Source: Desulfoluna sp942491485 (GTDB lineage: Bacteria > Desulfobacterota > Desulfobacteria > Desulfobacterales > Desulfolunaceae). From it: DNA of 64,000 nt. This document shows positions 1-8,059 of the stretch, one piece after another. The stretch lies in assembly GCA_942491485.1 (NCBI GenBank), contig CALOAX010000011.1, forward strand, positions 372,001 to 436,000, given 5' to 3'. The notes under the pieces were generated by a model, which saw only the letters and a list, made by a program, of their open reading frames with translations, did not search any database and had not been told where the DNA came from. A program made the translations under genes and the position numbers. Every line of letters starts with the position of its first letter. Position 1 is the stretch's first letter.

Positions 1-790
1 CGACGCTGAACCGGTATCCATAGTCAAGTTTCCCGGACAATGTGCAGCCCTCAGCGTCCGACTCTGCCGTGTCATTCAGAAAAGTGATGTTCCGGTCTGT
101 ATCGAACGTGTTGTAAACAGCCCACAGGGTGGCATCGAGGTACCAGTTGGAACCGAACCAGGTTCCGTAAAAGCCGCCACTGTAATTTTCCACGTCCGAA
201 CGGCTTTTGCCGGTATCCAGATAATCCACATCCGTTTGGGCGTAGCCCAGGCTTGCACCGACCAGAAAAGACCGGCCCTGCAGCCGGTCCCACCCAACGA
301 AGAACCCGGTTGTATCATAATCGTATCCGTCATACCCGTCATGGGAATCCAGGCGACCGTCACGGCCAAGGGCCTGTATGAAAAAAGCATTCGGTTTTTG
401 CGGCGGCCTTGGGCTGATCAACTGGGAAACACCCCCGGTAGAGGCCAGAAGGGGCCAGGTAAAGGGATCTTCCGGATCCATCTAATACGTTTGGGCAATG
501 ACTGACTGCCTGGTCCTCACTTCAGCCATCCGGGTCTGCACGGCAGAGGTAAAAAGCCGGGCGGTGTCCATGCCCATGGCAGAGAAGGCCGGATTGGTCT
601 CCAGCTCCTCGAGGCAAGAGTGAAATTCGCCCAGGGTGTCTATGTCATCCAGTGTGGTCAGCAGGTCGGCCATATCCCCGGATGCGTCCAGACTGGCATC
701 GTCAAGCATCTCCGCCAGGGCCCGGGAGTTGGAAGAGGAAAGGGACCGGTCCGCATAGGCCTCTTTACAAGTACAAGGGGACAGGCTCTT
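1..790 (-). pseudogene. Autotransporter beta-domain remnant, interrupted by an amber stop, runs off the window
   Basis: Read on the minus strand, 481 down to 1 encodes alternating aromatic/polar strands typical of an outer-membrane autotransporter barrel (for example FFVGWDRL, GGFYGTWFGSNWYLDATLW, KLDYGYRFSV). Bases 790-485, in the same frame, encode the helical linker that normally precedes the barrel (AMGMDTARLFTSAVQTRMAEVR). A TAG at 484-482 separates the two halves and is followed directly by an in-frame ATG. Upstream of about 790 the frame runs into dispersed repeats, so signal peptide and passenger are missing. The barrel continues beyond base 1. I read this as a decayed gene whose 5' part was lost. 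Amber readthrough is possible but is not needed, because the N-terminus is already gone. Confidence 0.7.
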
Positions 791-796
791 TTTGCA
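775..796 (-). repeat. Short dispersed repeat, GGGGACAGGCTCTTT type
   Basis: Matches the inverted copies that flank the REP-associated transposase (1111-1133 and 2360-2382) and a copy at 22671-22690 in the second group II intron. Here it sits at the broken 5' edge of the autotransporter remnant. Confidence 0.55.
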
Positions 797-878
797 GGAC
801 GACAAAGATGAGCTGTCATAAATTGACCTCAACTCCTGTTTGTCAAACCCACTTTTTGAATCAGGTTCCCTTTTACCG

Positions 879-1133
879 CTACAGTCGATCACTTGCTGCC
901 AGCTTAATGCCCAACCCGACAAACAGGGCCCCAAGACCACGATCCATCCAGCGTGAGACGTGGGCATTATTGCTAAGATAGCCAGTTAACTTGGCTCCAA
1001 CAAGAATCAAAGGAGGTTCAACGAATGCAGCCACGACAGTAATGAGAGTGCCGTGGAGAAACAACTGCGCGCTCACCGGGCCTGCCCCAGGCTCAACAAA
1101 AGGAAAAGGGAAAAGGGGCAGGCTCTTTATGCA
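879..1133 (-). pseudogene. C-terminal fragment of a LysE/RhtB-type exporter
   Basis: Minus-strand translation gives FVEPGAGPVSAQLFLHG, then a membrane segment (TLITVVAAFVEPPLILVG), and ends DRGLGALFVGLGIKLAASDR before the stop. This is the usual last third of LysE/RhtB amino-acid exporters (family about 205 aa). No N-terminal two thirds exist upstream. Instead the frame runs into the repeat at 1111-1133. Downstream it abuts another repeat (about 840-875) and then the autotransporter remnant. I infer a non-functional fragment left by repeat-associated rearrangement. Confidence 0.65.
1111..1133 (+). repeat. Inverted flank of the RAYT gene (left copy)
   Basis: AAAAGGGGCAGGCTCTTTATGCA reads on the plus strand. 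Its near-perfect reverse complement lies at 2360-2382, beyond the other end of the transposase gene. REP-associated transposases are commonly flanked by inverted REP copies. Confidence 0.6.
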
Positions 1134-1315
1134 TCAGACCCATTTTTCCGAACAGGCTAACGTATTTTCACTCGCCGCCTCCGGATAATTTGCCTCATTC
1201 CATGATTGATTTGTATCAAACGATAATCTTCAGAGGTACGTTTAACAATCAACGCTCGTCACCAAATATATCTACACTTTTTCAAATGCACTGATCTCAT
1301 TTCCGTGCATTGTTT

Positions 1316-2242
1316 TCAGCTCTCAGACAGACGTTTTAACGAATACATCCCTTCAATGCCCTTAACGGCCTTTGGGATTTTATCCCTTGCCGATTGGAAG
1401 CGATCCTTAAAGGCGTCATAGGTCATTTCAACAAAAGCCTTGGATCCTATAATCCCTGAGTCCGTAAAATACCGTGTTCGGTACCTGAACCTCTTCTGTC
1501 GTGTAAGCTCGAACCCATCGGCAGTCTCTTCATCAACAGCCTTCTTTGCAATTCTCGCTCGCCCCCTCTTCTCAATGGCACCCACATGATATAGAAACTC
1601 CCGGTATTTTTTTAATCTCGTGGCAAGGTCATCCAGCCCGAAGTGTGACAAACCCAAATCCAGCGAAAGAAAGCTGTCTTTGTTTCCTGTCTGGGCATGA
1701 TACCCGATGGAGCACCATCGATAGTCTTCCGGCCGTTTCACGATCCCGGCACGCACCGCATTCAAATCGATATACGCAAGGCAATTGATGAGCGTGTTTC
1801 CCTGCTGAACGATCACACTCTTAAAACGCTCTCCCCAGAGAGTACCTTTTCGCTTCTTTCGCTTGTTATAAAAATGCGAAAAGGTCTGCTTGATGTCCTT
1901 CATATACGCGGACAAACTGGAAAATCTCTCCCGAAAATCCCCCAGCCGCCCTTCTGGAAACTCCGTATCCTCGCCATAAAGCAGTTGAAACCGGCGACGC
2001 ACCTCCTCATCCGAGACCATGGTTCCGGGACTCACCTCCACCAGCAGGTGAAAATGATTCCCCATGATCGCGTACCCAAGCACCTCTACAGCATAAATTG
2101 CTGAAAAACGTTGAATGATACGCACCAACTCGTCTTTCTCAGTCTTTTTGAATGGAAGGCCATCCAATGCTGTTCTGCTGATCACATGATACGCGGCCTT
2201 TTGACCTGAGTCCGTGACGACCATACGGGAAACTCGTGGCAT
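1316..2242 (-). CDS. REP-associated tyrosine transposase (Y1/IS200-like, RAYT)
   Basis: 308-aa HUH-superfamily single-strand transposase. The metal-binding H-x-H motif is in GYAIMGNHFHLLVEV (H63/H65). The helix with the catalytic tyrosine lies in FSHFYNKRKKRKGTLWGERF, followed by the family motif CLAYIDLNAVRAGIV. The Tyr-containing segment and the LW.ERFKS motif are typical of RAYTs rather than of short IS200/IS605 TnpA, and the C-terminal extension is long. An ATG at 2242 follows a strong GGAGGAGGG. RAYTs are domesticated enzymes that act on REP-type hairpins; known members do not move themselves readily. The gene lies between inverted 23-bp repeats (1111-1133, 2360-2382), just beyond the end of the cassette array. 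It is a candidate mobiliser of the short repeats in this genome, but no direct link to a particular family can be shown. Confidence 0.88.
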   Translation of the reverse strand: MPRVSRMVVTDSGQKAAYHVISRTALDGLPFKKTEKDELVRIIQRFSAIYAVEVLGYAIMGNHFHLLVEVSPGTMVSDEEVRRRFQLLYGEDTEFPEGRLGDFRERFSSLSAYMKDIKQTFSHFYNKRKKRKGTLWGERFKSVIVQQGNTLINCLAYIDLNAVRAGIVKRPEDYRWCSIGYHAQTGNKDSFLSLDLGLSHFGLDDLATRLKKYREFLYHVGAIEKRGRARIAKKAVDEETADGFELTRQKRFRYRTRYFTDSGIIGSKAFVEMTYDAFKDRFQSARDKIPKAVKGIEGMYSLKRLSES

Positions 2243-2359
2243 AGCACCCTCCTCCCTGGTCTTTCTGAATGCCATGTGGGTTGTAAAGATTGGATTTCAA
2301 TATAATTATAGAGAGATAGTAGCAGTTGAACTATCTCACAGATCACTGTGAGAGGTCCA

Positions 2360-2382
2360 GCATAAAGAGCCTGTCCCCTGTT
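2360..2382 (-). repeat. Inverted flank of the RAYT gene (right copy)
   Basis: GCATAAAGAGCCTGTCCCCT on the plus strand is the inverse of 1111-1133, differing at a few positions. It lies 120 bp upstream of the transposase start. Confidence 0.6.
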
Positions 2383-2466
2383 TCACTGTTTCACTGTAAC
2401 GAAAAAAATGAACAAAAAACACAAAATATCAATTATTTTCTTCATACTTCTAAGTGTCTCTAAGGC

Positions 2467-2570
2467 GCCCAACGTTGCAGTAAGCTGCCAGAAAAGCCGA
2501 CACGAAAACCTTCAAATTAAACAAAAGCTGAACTCGGCTTTTATGGTCAGCTTTAGTGCTTTTGTTGGGC
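2467..2570 (-). other. attC site of cassette 7 (last in the array)
   Basis: On the minus strand the site starts GCCCAAC (2570-2564) and ends GTTGGGC (2473-2467), fully complementary outer cores. The internal arms AGCTGACCATAAAAGCCGA and its partner near 2500 are partly complementary. The cassette-7 gene ends inside the site, its stop lying about 12 bases into the left arm. Confidence 0.85.
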
Positions 2571-3245
2571 ACTGCCCATATCCTTTGATCTCTGTTTCCA
2601 GTACCTTGCCTTAAGCCTGTTTTCATCACTTACATTGTAAAGAACCTCGCAATCACAATAGGCTCCTTCTGACATGAGTACATGACAGATATCAAATATT
2701 TCATCGATTTTCCCTTCCTCTTTGAAGCCTTTTTCTTTGAGAACTTGTTTTGTTAGGTCGAAATCGCCATGACAAGGCAATCCTTTTTTAGATACATCAT
2801 TGGGTGCCATTAAATCATCCAATGATATAAAGAAATTCGATTTTTTAAGAGCCTTCATTACATGAGGTTTAATATCGTGTATCAAATCTTCATCTGGATA
2901 TCTTAATTCATCTGGTTTTTCACCAGGAGCCAGTTCGAACCAAACTGCATTAGAAAGATATTTTTCAAAAAAGTCATCCGGTATATTATGAACAAGGTAA
3001 TGATAACGTTGCATTGGATAAAGTTTATCGAATTTTTTCTCAGTAAAATATACGGCAACCTTAGACTTATCTTCGTGCCACGGCTTAGCCTCAACCAAGA
3101 TTTCTGGATATGCCGACGATAAGTGTTTTTTTATAGTTTCTGATAGTTCAGAATATTGCATCTTTATTGTTTCTCCTCCGACCGTTCCAAACAAAACCAC
3201 TATAAGCAATATTTCAATAATTACAATTAATACGGTCTTTTTCAT
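2553..3245 (-). CDS. Cassette 7 protein: membrane-anchored or exported protein, unknown function
   Basis: About 230 aa from the ATG at 3245. The N-terminus is a lysine pair followed by a long hydrophobic stretch (TVLIVIIEILLIVVLF), so a membrane anchor or uncleaved signal. The rest is charged, with a CHGDFDLTK segment and a CDCE motif near the C-terminus. I recognise no family. The frame is open further upstream into attC of cassette 6, but the N-terminal membrane segment and the cassette boundary at 3264 favour the 3245 start. The stop lies within its own attC (2564-2553), typical of compact cassettes. A+T-rich composition. Single gene, promoter not visible in the cassette. Confidence 0.75.
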   Translation of the reverse strand: MKKTVLIVIIEILLIVVLFGTVGGETIKMQYSELSETIKKHLSSAYPEILVEAKPWHEDKSKVAVYFTEKKFDKLYPMQRYHYLVHNIPDDFFEKYLSNAVWFELAPGEKPDELRYPDEDLIHDIKPHVMKALKKSNFFISLDDLMAPNDVSKKGLPCHGDFDLTKQVLKEKGFKEEGKIDEIFDICHVLMSEGAYCDCEVLYNVSDENRLKARYWKQRSKDMGSAQQKH

Positions 3246-3258
3246 GATAACTCTATGT

Positions 3259-3344
3259 GCCCAACGCCAGAGCTTAGGGGCCGCCGAGCGGAGCGAGGGG
3301 ACTTGGGCGCAGCCCAAGCGGTCCCTTAAAGCGACTTGTTAACT
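3259..3344 (-). other. attC site of cassette 6
   Basis: Minus strand: AGTTAAC (3344-3338) to GTTGGGC (3265-3259). Between them AAGGGACCGC and GCGGCCCCTAAG pair as arms around a GCTTGGGCTGCGCCCAAG hairpin loop. Confidence 0.85.
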
Positions 3345-3347
3345 GCC

Positions 3348-4088
3348 TTATAGGTTTGGCAATTCATTGATTAATTGAAGATTCCTCTTCATAAACTTGA
3401 CATAAGAAGAACCTAATTTAGTTAATTTATAACCATTCACAGACGGCTCAATAATACCTGAAGTTATTGGATAAGCCATATATTTTGCATAATCCCATTC
3501 CAAGTATTCTTCCGAATATTTGGAACAAATTAAAGTGAAATATTCCTTAATGCCATCGATTGATACTTCATCTTTGTCGAAGAAATAATCATTAAATAAA
3601 TTAAATTGAGACCTAAAAAGGACCTTATTAATATCATAGTAGCGAAAACCTGAATGTAATAATGCGGCTTCTGTTTCAAGTAAATTAATTTTTTCTTCAT
3701 CATTGATGTCAAGTGTTTCAATGTGGTGCTTGATACTTAAGTATATTTCATGACTATATTCAGTAGTGTACTCTGAATGCCGCTTTTGTATGCTTTCGAA
3801 ACTAGCATTTTCAGGAAGGGGTGACGTACGATTATTTTGGGGTTCATTAGTTTCAGCGCTTTGTTGTGCCACTTTAAATTTGGCGCTTACGCCTGTTGGG
3901 GTGGCACTAAGTTCCGTCATGTTATTTTTTGAAAAAAAATTTGAAAGGGCATTACTAATAGTTCCCCGAAATCGCCAACCCAATATCAACACGGTTAATG
4001 GCCATACTATTTCCTTTATAAGATTTACAATAATTTCAGGTGTCCAAACGGATGTAATCTGCACTATTTCTTTGATTTCATCTGCCAT
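3348..4088 (-). CDS. Cassette 6 protein: membrane-anchored protein, unknown function
   Basis: 246 aa. One N-terminal membrane segment (about residues 26-44, IVWPLTVLILGWRF) is followed by an Asn/Ser-rich linker and a soluble, largely helical region of about 150 residues. The soluble part contains the motif INLLETEAALLHSGFRYYDIN and ends with a segment that looks like a small winged domain (YPITSGIIEPSVNGYKLTKLG). No catalytic motif recognised. The layout of one membrane segment plus a cytosolic domain is common among integron-borne and defence-associated orphans, but no function can be assigned. It fills cassette 6 almost completely, with 34 bp before the start and an attC directly after the stop. 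Confidence 0.75.
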   Translation of the reverse strand: MADEIKEIVQITSVWTPEIIVNLIKEIVWPLTVLILGWRFRGTISNALSNFFSKNNMTELSATPTGVSAKFKVAQQSAETNEPQNNRTSPLPENASFESIQKRHSEYTTEYSHEIYLSIKHHIETLDINDEEKINLLETEAALLHSGFRYYDINKVLFRSQFNLFNDYFFDKDEVSIDGIKEYFTLICSKYSEEYLEWDYAKYMAYPITSGIIEPSVNGYKLTKLGSSYVKFMKRNLQLINELPNL

Positions 4089-4116
4089 ATGTATATCTCT
4101 TAGAATTGAATGGAGC

Positions 4117-4203
4117 AGTTAACGTGTGGCTATGCCGACCCAAAAAGCTGATTAGGACAGCGGTTGAAATACGAAAGACGTGACCAGCTTTTTGGGGTCG
4201 GCC
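4117..4203 (-). other. attC of cassette 5, right half (3' exon of the group II intron)
   Basis: Contains GGCCGACCCCAAAAAGCTGG, the second arm CAGCTTTTTGGGTCGGC and the outer core GTTAACT (4123-4117). The missing first bases of the site lie across the intron at 6386-6403. Joining 4203 to 6386 rebuilds the GGCTCATGGCCGACC found uninterrupted in the attC at 7267-7372. Confidence 0.85.
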
Positions 4204-4243
4204 ATCCGGGTAGAAGCACCGGTTGCCCGGCGCTCCCCCCACA

Positions 4244-4277
4244 GACCCGTACGTGAAGATTTCCCTCATACGGTTCC
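4244..4277 (-). ncRNA. Domain V of group II intron 1
   Basis: 34-nt hairpin ending about 40 nt before the intron 3' end. The stem GAACCGTATGAGG pairs with the ACGTACGGGTC side, with the AAAT-type loop usual for the catalytic domain V. Confidence 0.8.
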
Positions 4278-4367
4278 TCGACTCAGACCCTTTTTACCGG
4301 ATCGTCGACCTGACAGGCGACACACCGTCAGGCGCATAACTTTGCTACCCTTCATGGCATTCAGATA

Positions 4368-5669
4368 TCAGAACGCATGGACTATGCGTGGCTTTGGAAA
4401 GGGAAAATTCCCTCTCATCTCGTCATACAGGACTTTGCCTTTATTACTCCGGCGACTAAGCCAGAATTTCCAAGCCTGTTCTGCATATTCAAAGACTGTT
4501 TCCAGAGCCTTGTAGTTGCTTCTCACACCGTAATACTGATAGAAGCCCCTCAACTTGCTGCAGAGGGTTTCGTATTGAGACTGGATAGGGTCATGGCGGT
4601 TTGCTTTGCACCAGAGCCACAGCATTTTCATGAAGCGGTTCTGGCGTTTTCTTGCCGTCATCTTTTTAATCGACCAACCGCCCTTTAACGTGCGTCCCCA
4701 GTAGAACGAAAAGCCGAGAAAGCCAAAGTTGCCGTTTCTCTCGTCCTTGCGTGTGCGCCTCGGAGGCCTTGCAAAGGGAATCATGGTCGTTTTGGTCGGA
4801 TGGAGGGTGAGGTCAAACTTGCTGAACCGTTTCGGAAGGACCTCCATGAGCCTTTCGGCGTCACTCTTGGCCTCACACCCGATGATGAAGTCATCGGCAT
4901 ACCTTACGATAAAGCATCTCCCTTTCATCCGAGGCAAAGCGGCTTTTGCAAACCAGTCGTCGAGCACATAATGCAGGAAGATATTGCTCAGGATTGGCGA
5001 GATGACGCCACCCTGAGGCGTGCCCTGATCAGGGTACGTCAGGATATCCCCTTCCATGACACCTGCGTTCAGCCATTTCCCGATCAGTCTCAGGATCGCC
5101 CCGTCGTTTACTCTCCAACGAATGAGATCCTTCAGCAGGGCGTGGTTGATATTGTCGAATAGTCCTGTGATATCTGCGCTGATTATCCAGTTGATGTTCT
5201 GGCGTATGCAGTTCTCACGAACACAGGCGATCGCCCCGTGCTGGCTGCGCCCCCTCCTGAACCCATAGGAAAAGTCATAGAACTCGTGTTCATAGATCGG
5301 ACTCAGAAGCATCTCGACAGATCGTTGGACAATTTTGTCCTCAAACGCCGGGATACCGATGGGCCTCTCTTTTCCGTCCTCTTTCTTAATCCAGATCCGC
5401 TTGACGGGTGGGGCCTTGTAGGTCCCGCTCTTCAGGCGTGCATGGAGCGTGATCAGGTTCTGTTCGAGATTTTCTGCATACTCCTTGGCCGTCACCTTGT
5501 CTGTGCCCGCTGCTCCGTTTTTGCGGATGCGCCTGTACGCCTCACGCAGAAACGGCACGTCGATCTTGTGGGCCAGCGCTGTAAAGACCATCGCCGGATT
5601 GTCTGCAGCCTGTTGCGCAATTCGCTGAAGGTCTGAGGATATGGTTTGTGATCTCTGTGTATCTCCCAT
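4368..5669 (-). CDS. ltrA: Group II intron reverse transcriptase/maturase (intron 1)
   Basis: 433 aa from the ATG at 5669, whose start MGDTQRSQTISSDLQRIA is the usual opening of this family. A longer GTG-initiated reading from 5735 is possible. RT blocks are clear: KNGAAGTDKVTAKEY (RT0/1), RPIGIPAFEDKIVQRSVEM, FSYGFRRGRSQH, ISADITGLFDNI (RT3, first Asp), GTPQGGVISPILSNIFLHY (RT4) and RYADDFII (RT5, catalytic YADD). The maturase domain X follows (GFYQYYGVRSNYKAL). It ends without an HNH endonuclease, so the intron probably enters hairpins or replication forks rather than cutting double-stranded DNA. It acts as splicing cofactor for the surrounding intron RNA and as its mobility enzyme. Confidence 0.92.
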   Translation of the reverse strand: MGDTQRSQTISSDLQRIAQQAADNPAMVFTALAHKIDVPFLREAYRRIRKNGAAGTDKVTAKEYAENLEQNLITLHARLKSGTYKAPPVKRIWIKKEDGKERPIGIPAFEDKIVQRSVEMLLSPIYEHEFYDFSYGFRRGRSQHGAIACVRENCIRQNINWIISADITGLFDNINHALLKDLIRWRVNDGAILRLIGKWLNAGVMEGDILTYPDQGTPQGGVISPILSNIFLHYVLDDWFAKAALPRMKGRCFIVRYADDFIIGCEAKSDAERLMEVLPKRFSKFDLTLHPTKTTMIPFARPPRRTRKDERNGNFGFLGFSFYWGRTLKGGWSIKKMTARKRQNRFMKMLWLWCKANRHDPIQSQYETLCSKLRGFYQYYGVRSNYKALETVFEYAEQAWKFWLSRRSNKGKVLYDEMRGNFPFPKPRIVHAF

Positions 5670-6385
5670 AGTACTATCCAGCGATACGTTATACCCTGCT
5701 TCACCTTCCCTGCAGTGGGTCGCTTTGGGTGCCACTTCCCCACCTTCTCACCCGATTTATTTCTTAACGGGCATCGGTACTATGATCCACTAAGACTCCC
5801 AGAAGTCCGTCCCGGGTTTGTTCGTTTTTCACTATCCGCCCCCGGTACCTTGGTTGCTTCATTTTCTGACGCCAGAGATGGGGCTGAAGCCGCCTCATCC
5901 CGCGGGGAGTTTTTCCTTTACGGACGGTATCCTCCTCACCGTGTCTTCCAAGGAAACATCTGGGCCTCCCGAGTTCCCGAGCTACCCCTTTGAAAACATG
6001 CCCTGGTCTCTGACCCCGGTGGTATCCTGCGCACTTGCCATGACGTGCTCAGGATCGCAGCCTTCCACGCACTCAAAAGCGTCGGCTTTCCCCTGCCAAA
6101 GCAGGCTATCCTAACGGACCACAACTATACATTTTTCGGGGCTCAATACAGAGCCTGCATTCTTGATCCCCTCAGCTCCAGACTCCCGTCTCCGGGCTTA
6201 CCTGTGAGGTTCACTACAGATCTGCTGGCGAAGCTTTAATCTGGTGGGACTTTCTAAACGCCGATGCCAAGGCAAGCCCTGCATGGACGACGGAAGCATA
6301 CGGCCTCCGGAGCACCCACTGGGTAACACTATCGAATTTCAAAGATTTGCGTCTTATCCCAACGATTCGAATTTATCTCGGCACG

Positions 6386-6403
6386 ATGAGCCAATTGTTA
6401 AAT
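6386..6403 (-). other. attC of cassette 5, left half (5' exon of intron 1)
   Basis: ATTTAAC (6403-6397), then AATTGGCTCAT on the minus strand. The stop codon of the cassette gene overlaps the outer core. The core complements GTTAAAT left by the previous attC (6833-6839). Confidence 0.85.
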
Positions 6404-6817
6404 GCTGAACCATATTGTGAAGCCAATAGTAATTACAAACAAATTTACTAATAGAGAAATAAAAAATTCTTTAGACAGTTTATGTGATAGCGAAATCCGT
6501 GAAAACAGTCTTTTTTTGCCTATGTTCTTTGTGTGAAAATTACATTTTGTACATAATAGCTGCGCTGGATTACCAGCGATAAAAATGATACCAGGTGGTA
6601 ATGTTACGCCAATACAATATTGCCACCATTTAAATTGGGGAGTTAGAACCCCATCTTTACACTGAGGGCAATGATTATAACGAACACCATCAATCTTTTG
6701 ATTGTTCGGATTGTGGCCTAAGCCAAGCCACTCTGGTTTATATTTTCTGATAGCAACCCAAGCTACCGTTACAATAAAAACCCATATAAGAACAAGTATA
6801 TCCAAATGATTTGACAT
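6398..6817 (-). CDS. Cassette 5 protein: two-membrane-segment protein with a zinc-ribbon-like core
   Basis: 139 aa. A first membrane helix spans residues 5-24 (LDILVLIWVFIVTVAWVAI) and a last one lies at the C-terminus (FISLLVNLFVITIGFTIWF), with a possible third near residues 70-84 (GVTLPPGIIFIAGNPA). Between them a CPQC motif (YNHCPQCKDG) and a CTKC motif (LLCTKCNFHT) could bind one zinc or form redox pairs. No family recognised. The stop TAA lies inside the attC outer core. It is the gene immediately 5' of the group II intron. Function unknown. Confidence 0.72.
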   Translation of the reverse strand: MSNHLDILVLIWVFIVTVAWVAIRKYKPEWLGLGHNPNNQKIDGVRYNHCPQCKDGVLTPQFKWWQYCIGVTLPPGIIFIAGNPAQLLCTKCNFHTKNIGKKRLFSRISLSHKLSKEFFISLLVNLFVITIGFTIWFSI

Positions 6818-6832
6818 AGTATCCGATTAGGC

Positions 6833-6962
6833 ATTTAACGCTGAAATTCAGGGGCCGGGCGGCGAATGCCGAAAAAGGCCACTGAAAGAAATTATTTGTA
6901 TTTGCCTTGTTCTTCGAAAAACGGCAACGTAAGCCCGGTCCCACTGGAATTTTTTGTTATCC
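6833..6962 (-). other. attC site of cassette 4
   Basis: Minus strand: GGATAAC (6962-6956) to GTTAAAT (6839-6833), 130 bp. Arms AAATTCCAGTGGGACCGGGC and GCCCGGCCCCTGAATTT pair imperfectly around a long A+T-rich loop. This is the longest site in the array. Confidence 0.82.
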
Positions 6963-7247
6963 TTTCTTCTTTGTCCATAATTCAATAATTCCGTCATCTG
7001 GCGTGGCTTCTTTTATGGCTTTTTTCCAACCATTGGGTAAAGAAAGGTAATCATCAAGTGCATCAATAATTGATTGGAATTCAGAATCCTCATTTGTAAA
7101 TTCCAAATATTCACCGCACTCGTGATCAAATACAAGATAAGTCAGAACCTTCGTCATAGCGTCAATTTTGTGGGAACTGATAGATACAATCTCATCCCAA
7201 GTGATATTGATTCCGCTATTAGTTGAAATACCATTTGCACTAATCAT
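6957..7247 (-). CDS. Cassette 4 protein: small acidic cytosolic protein, unknown
   Basis: 96 aa without membrane segments. It opens with GINITWDEIVSISSHKIDAMTK, continues with an acidic middle (YLEFTNEDSEFQSIIDALDDY) and ends in a Trp-containing basic tail. The WDEI..I..HK.D pattern looks like small immunity or partner proteins seen next to secreted toxins, but I cannot name a family and no toxin gene is adjacent. It starts 26 bp inside the cassette and ends within its attC. Possibly a solitary immunity-like protein carried as a cassette. Confidence 0.68.
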   Translation of the reverse strand: MISANGISTNSGINITWDEIVSISSHKIDAMTKVLTYLVFDHECGEYLEFTNEDSEFQSIIDALDDYLSLPNGWKKAIKEATPDDGIIELWTKKKG

Positions 7248-7266
7248 TTTCTTTTCTCATCCTGAA

Positions 7267-7372
7267 GGATAACGCGTGGCTATGCCGACCCAAAAAGCTG
7301 ATAGGGGTAGCGGTTGAAGTTACGAAAGACGTGGCCAGCTTTTTGGGGTCGGCCATGAGCCAATTGTTAAGT
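7267..7372 (-). other. attC site of cassette 3
   Basis: ACTTAAC (7372-7366) to GTTATCC (7273-7267), 106 bp. Long near-perfect arms GGCCGACCCCAAAAAGCTGG and CAGCTTTTTGGGTCGGC. Nearly identical in sequence to the sites at 9859-9964 and 4117-4203, so these three cassettes share an attC lineage. Confidence 0.88.
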
Positions 7373-7709
7373 GGCCTGATCATATGACTCATATATCAGG
7401 CCATCTATTAATTTTTGATTTGATAGTATCATCCTGTTCCGGATTGTTTTGCAAATATTTCTCAATTTCAATGAGTTTGGCATTACAAAAAGGGCATGAT
7501 TTAATAAGTATTTCTTCTTTTGGAAAAATCTTTGAGCAATCTGCACAAATTAGCCATTCACGTTCTTTATATTTGGTTGTTTTATACTCAATTATAGCAG
7601 CCCAAAGAATTGTTATTACACCAACTAATGATATAAACACTACCGTGGTCCCCAAAAACTGGACAGTATGCTAAGCTCGTAGTCACCCTTCTCAAATAAG
7701 GAGACGACG

Positions 7710-7991
7710 ATGAGCAAAAAGCGGAAACAGTATTCACCAGCGTTCAAGGCCAAAGTAGCATTGATAGCCCTTGCAAATGAGGAAACTACGGCCGAAATAG
7801 CATCGCGGTTTGAAGTTCACCCAGCAATGGTCACAAAGTGGAAACGAGACCTTTTAGATGGTGCTTCCCAAGTATTCGAAAAAGGGAAGCAATCAGACAA
7901 AAAAGCCCAAGCAACCGTTGACGAGCTTTATCGACAAATCGGCAAGTTAAAGGTGGAACGGGATTTTTTGTCGAGCAAGCTCAGTCTCTAA
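7710..7991 (+). CDS. IS3-family OrfA (helix-turn-helix protein)
   Basis: 93 aa. A helix-turn-helix fills residues 8-45 (YSPAFKAKVALIALANEET...VHPAMVTKWKRDLL), followed by a leucine-zipper-like helix (VDELYRQIGKLKVERDFL) that lets OrfA and OrfAB multimerise. It starts after GGAGACGACG. The heptamer T-TTT-TTG at 7964-7970 sits in the right phase for -1 slippage into orfB. A full OrfAB transposase from 7710 to 8842 is therefore expected. Confidence 0.88.
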   Translation: MSKKRKQYSPAFKAKVALIALANEETTAEIASRFEVHPAMVTKWKRDLLDGASQVFEKGKQSDKKAQATVDELYRQIGKLKVERDFLSSKLSL

Positions 7992-8059
7992 GCCGGGCCA
8001 CCCGGAAGAGCATTATCGAACCAGATCACCCCAAGATAAGCCTGTCGCGTCAATGTGCA

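Larger units (their letters stand above)
4204..6385 (-). mobile_element. Group II intron 1 inserted in an attC site
   Basis: About 2.18 kb on the minus strand. It begins near 6385 (CGTGCCGAGA, close to the GUGYG 5' rule) and ends with a domain V hairpin at 4277-4244 (GAACCGTATGAGGG / CTTCACGTACGGGTC), a domain VI stem (CGCCGGGCAACCGGTG) and a terminal AT. It encodes a maturase (4368-5669). The boundaries were set by comparison with an intact attC copy in the same array, so they should be right to within 1-2 bases. Group IIC introns are known to home to attC hairpins. The absence of an endonuclease domain in its protein fits that class. Confidence 0.88.

Noticed and set aside
482..484. Pyrrolysine readthrough of TAG in the autotransporter
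   Set aside because: The gene has also lost its 5' part, and no pyl genes are in the window, so decay is the simpler reading. It is kept only as a low-interest note.
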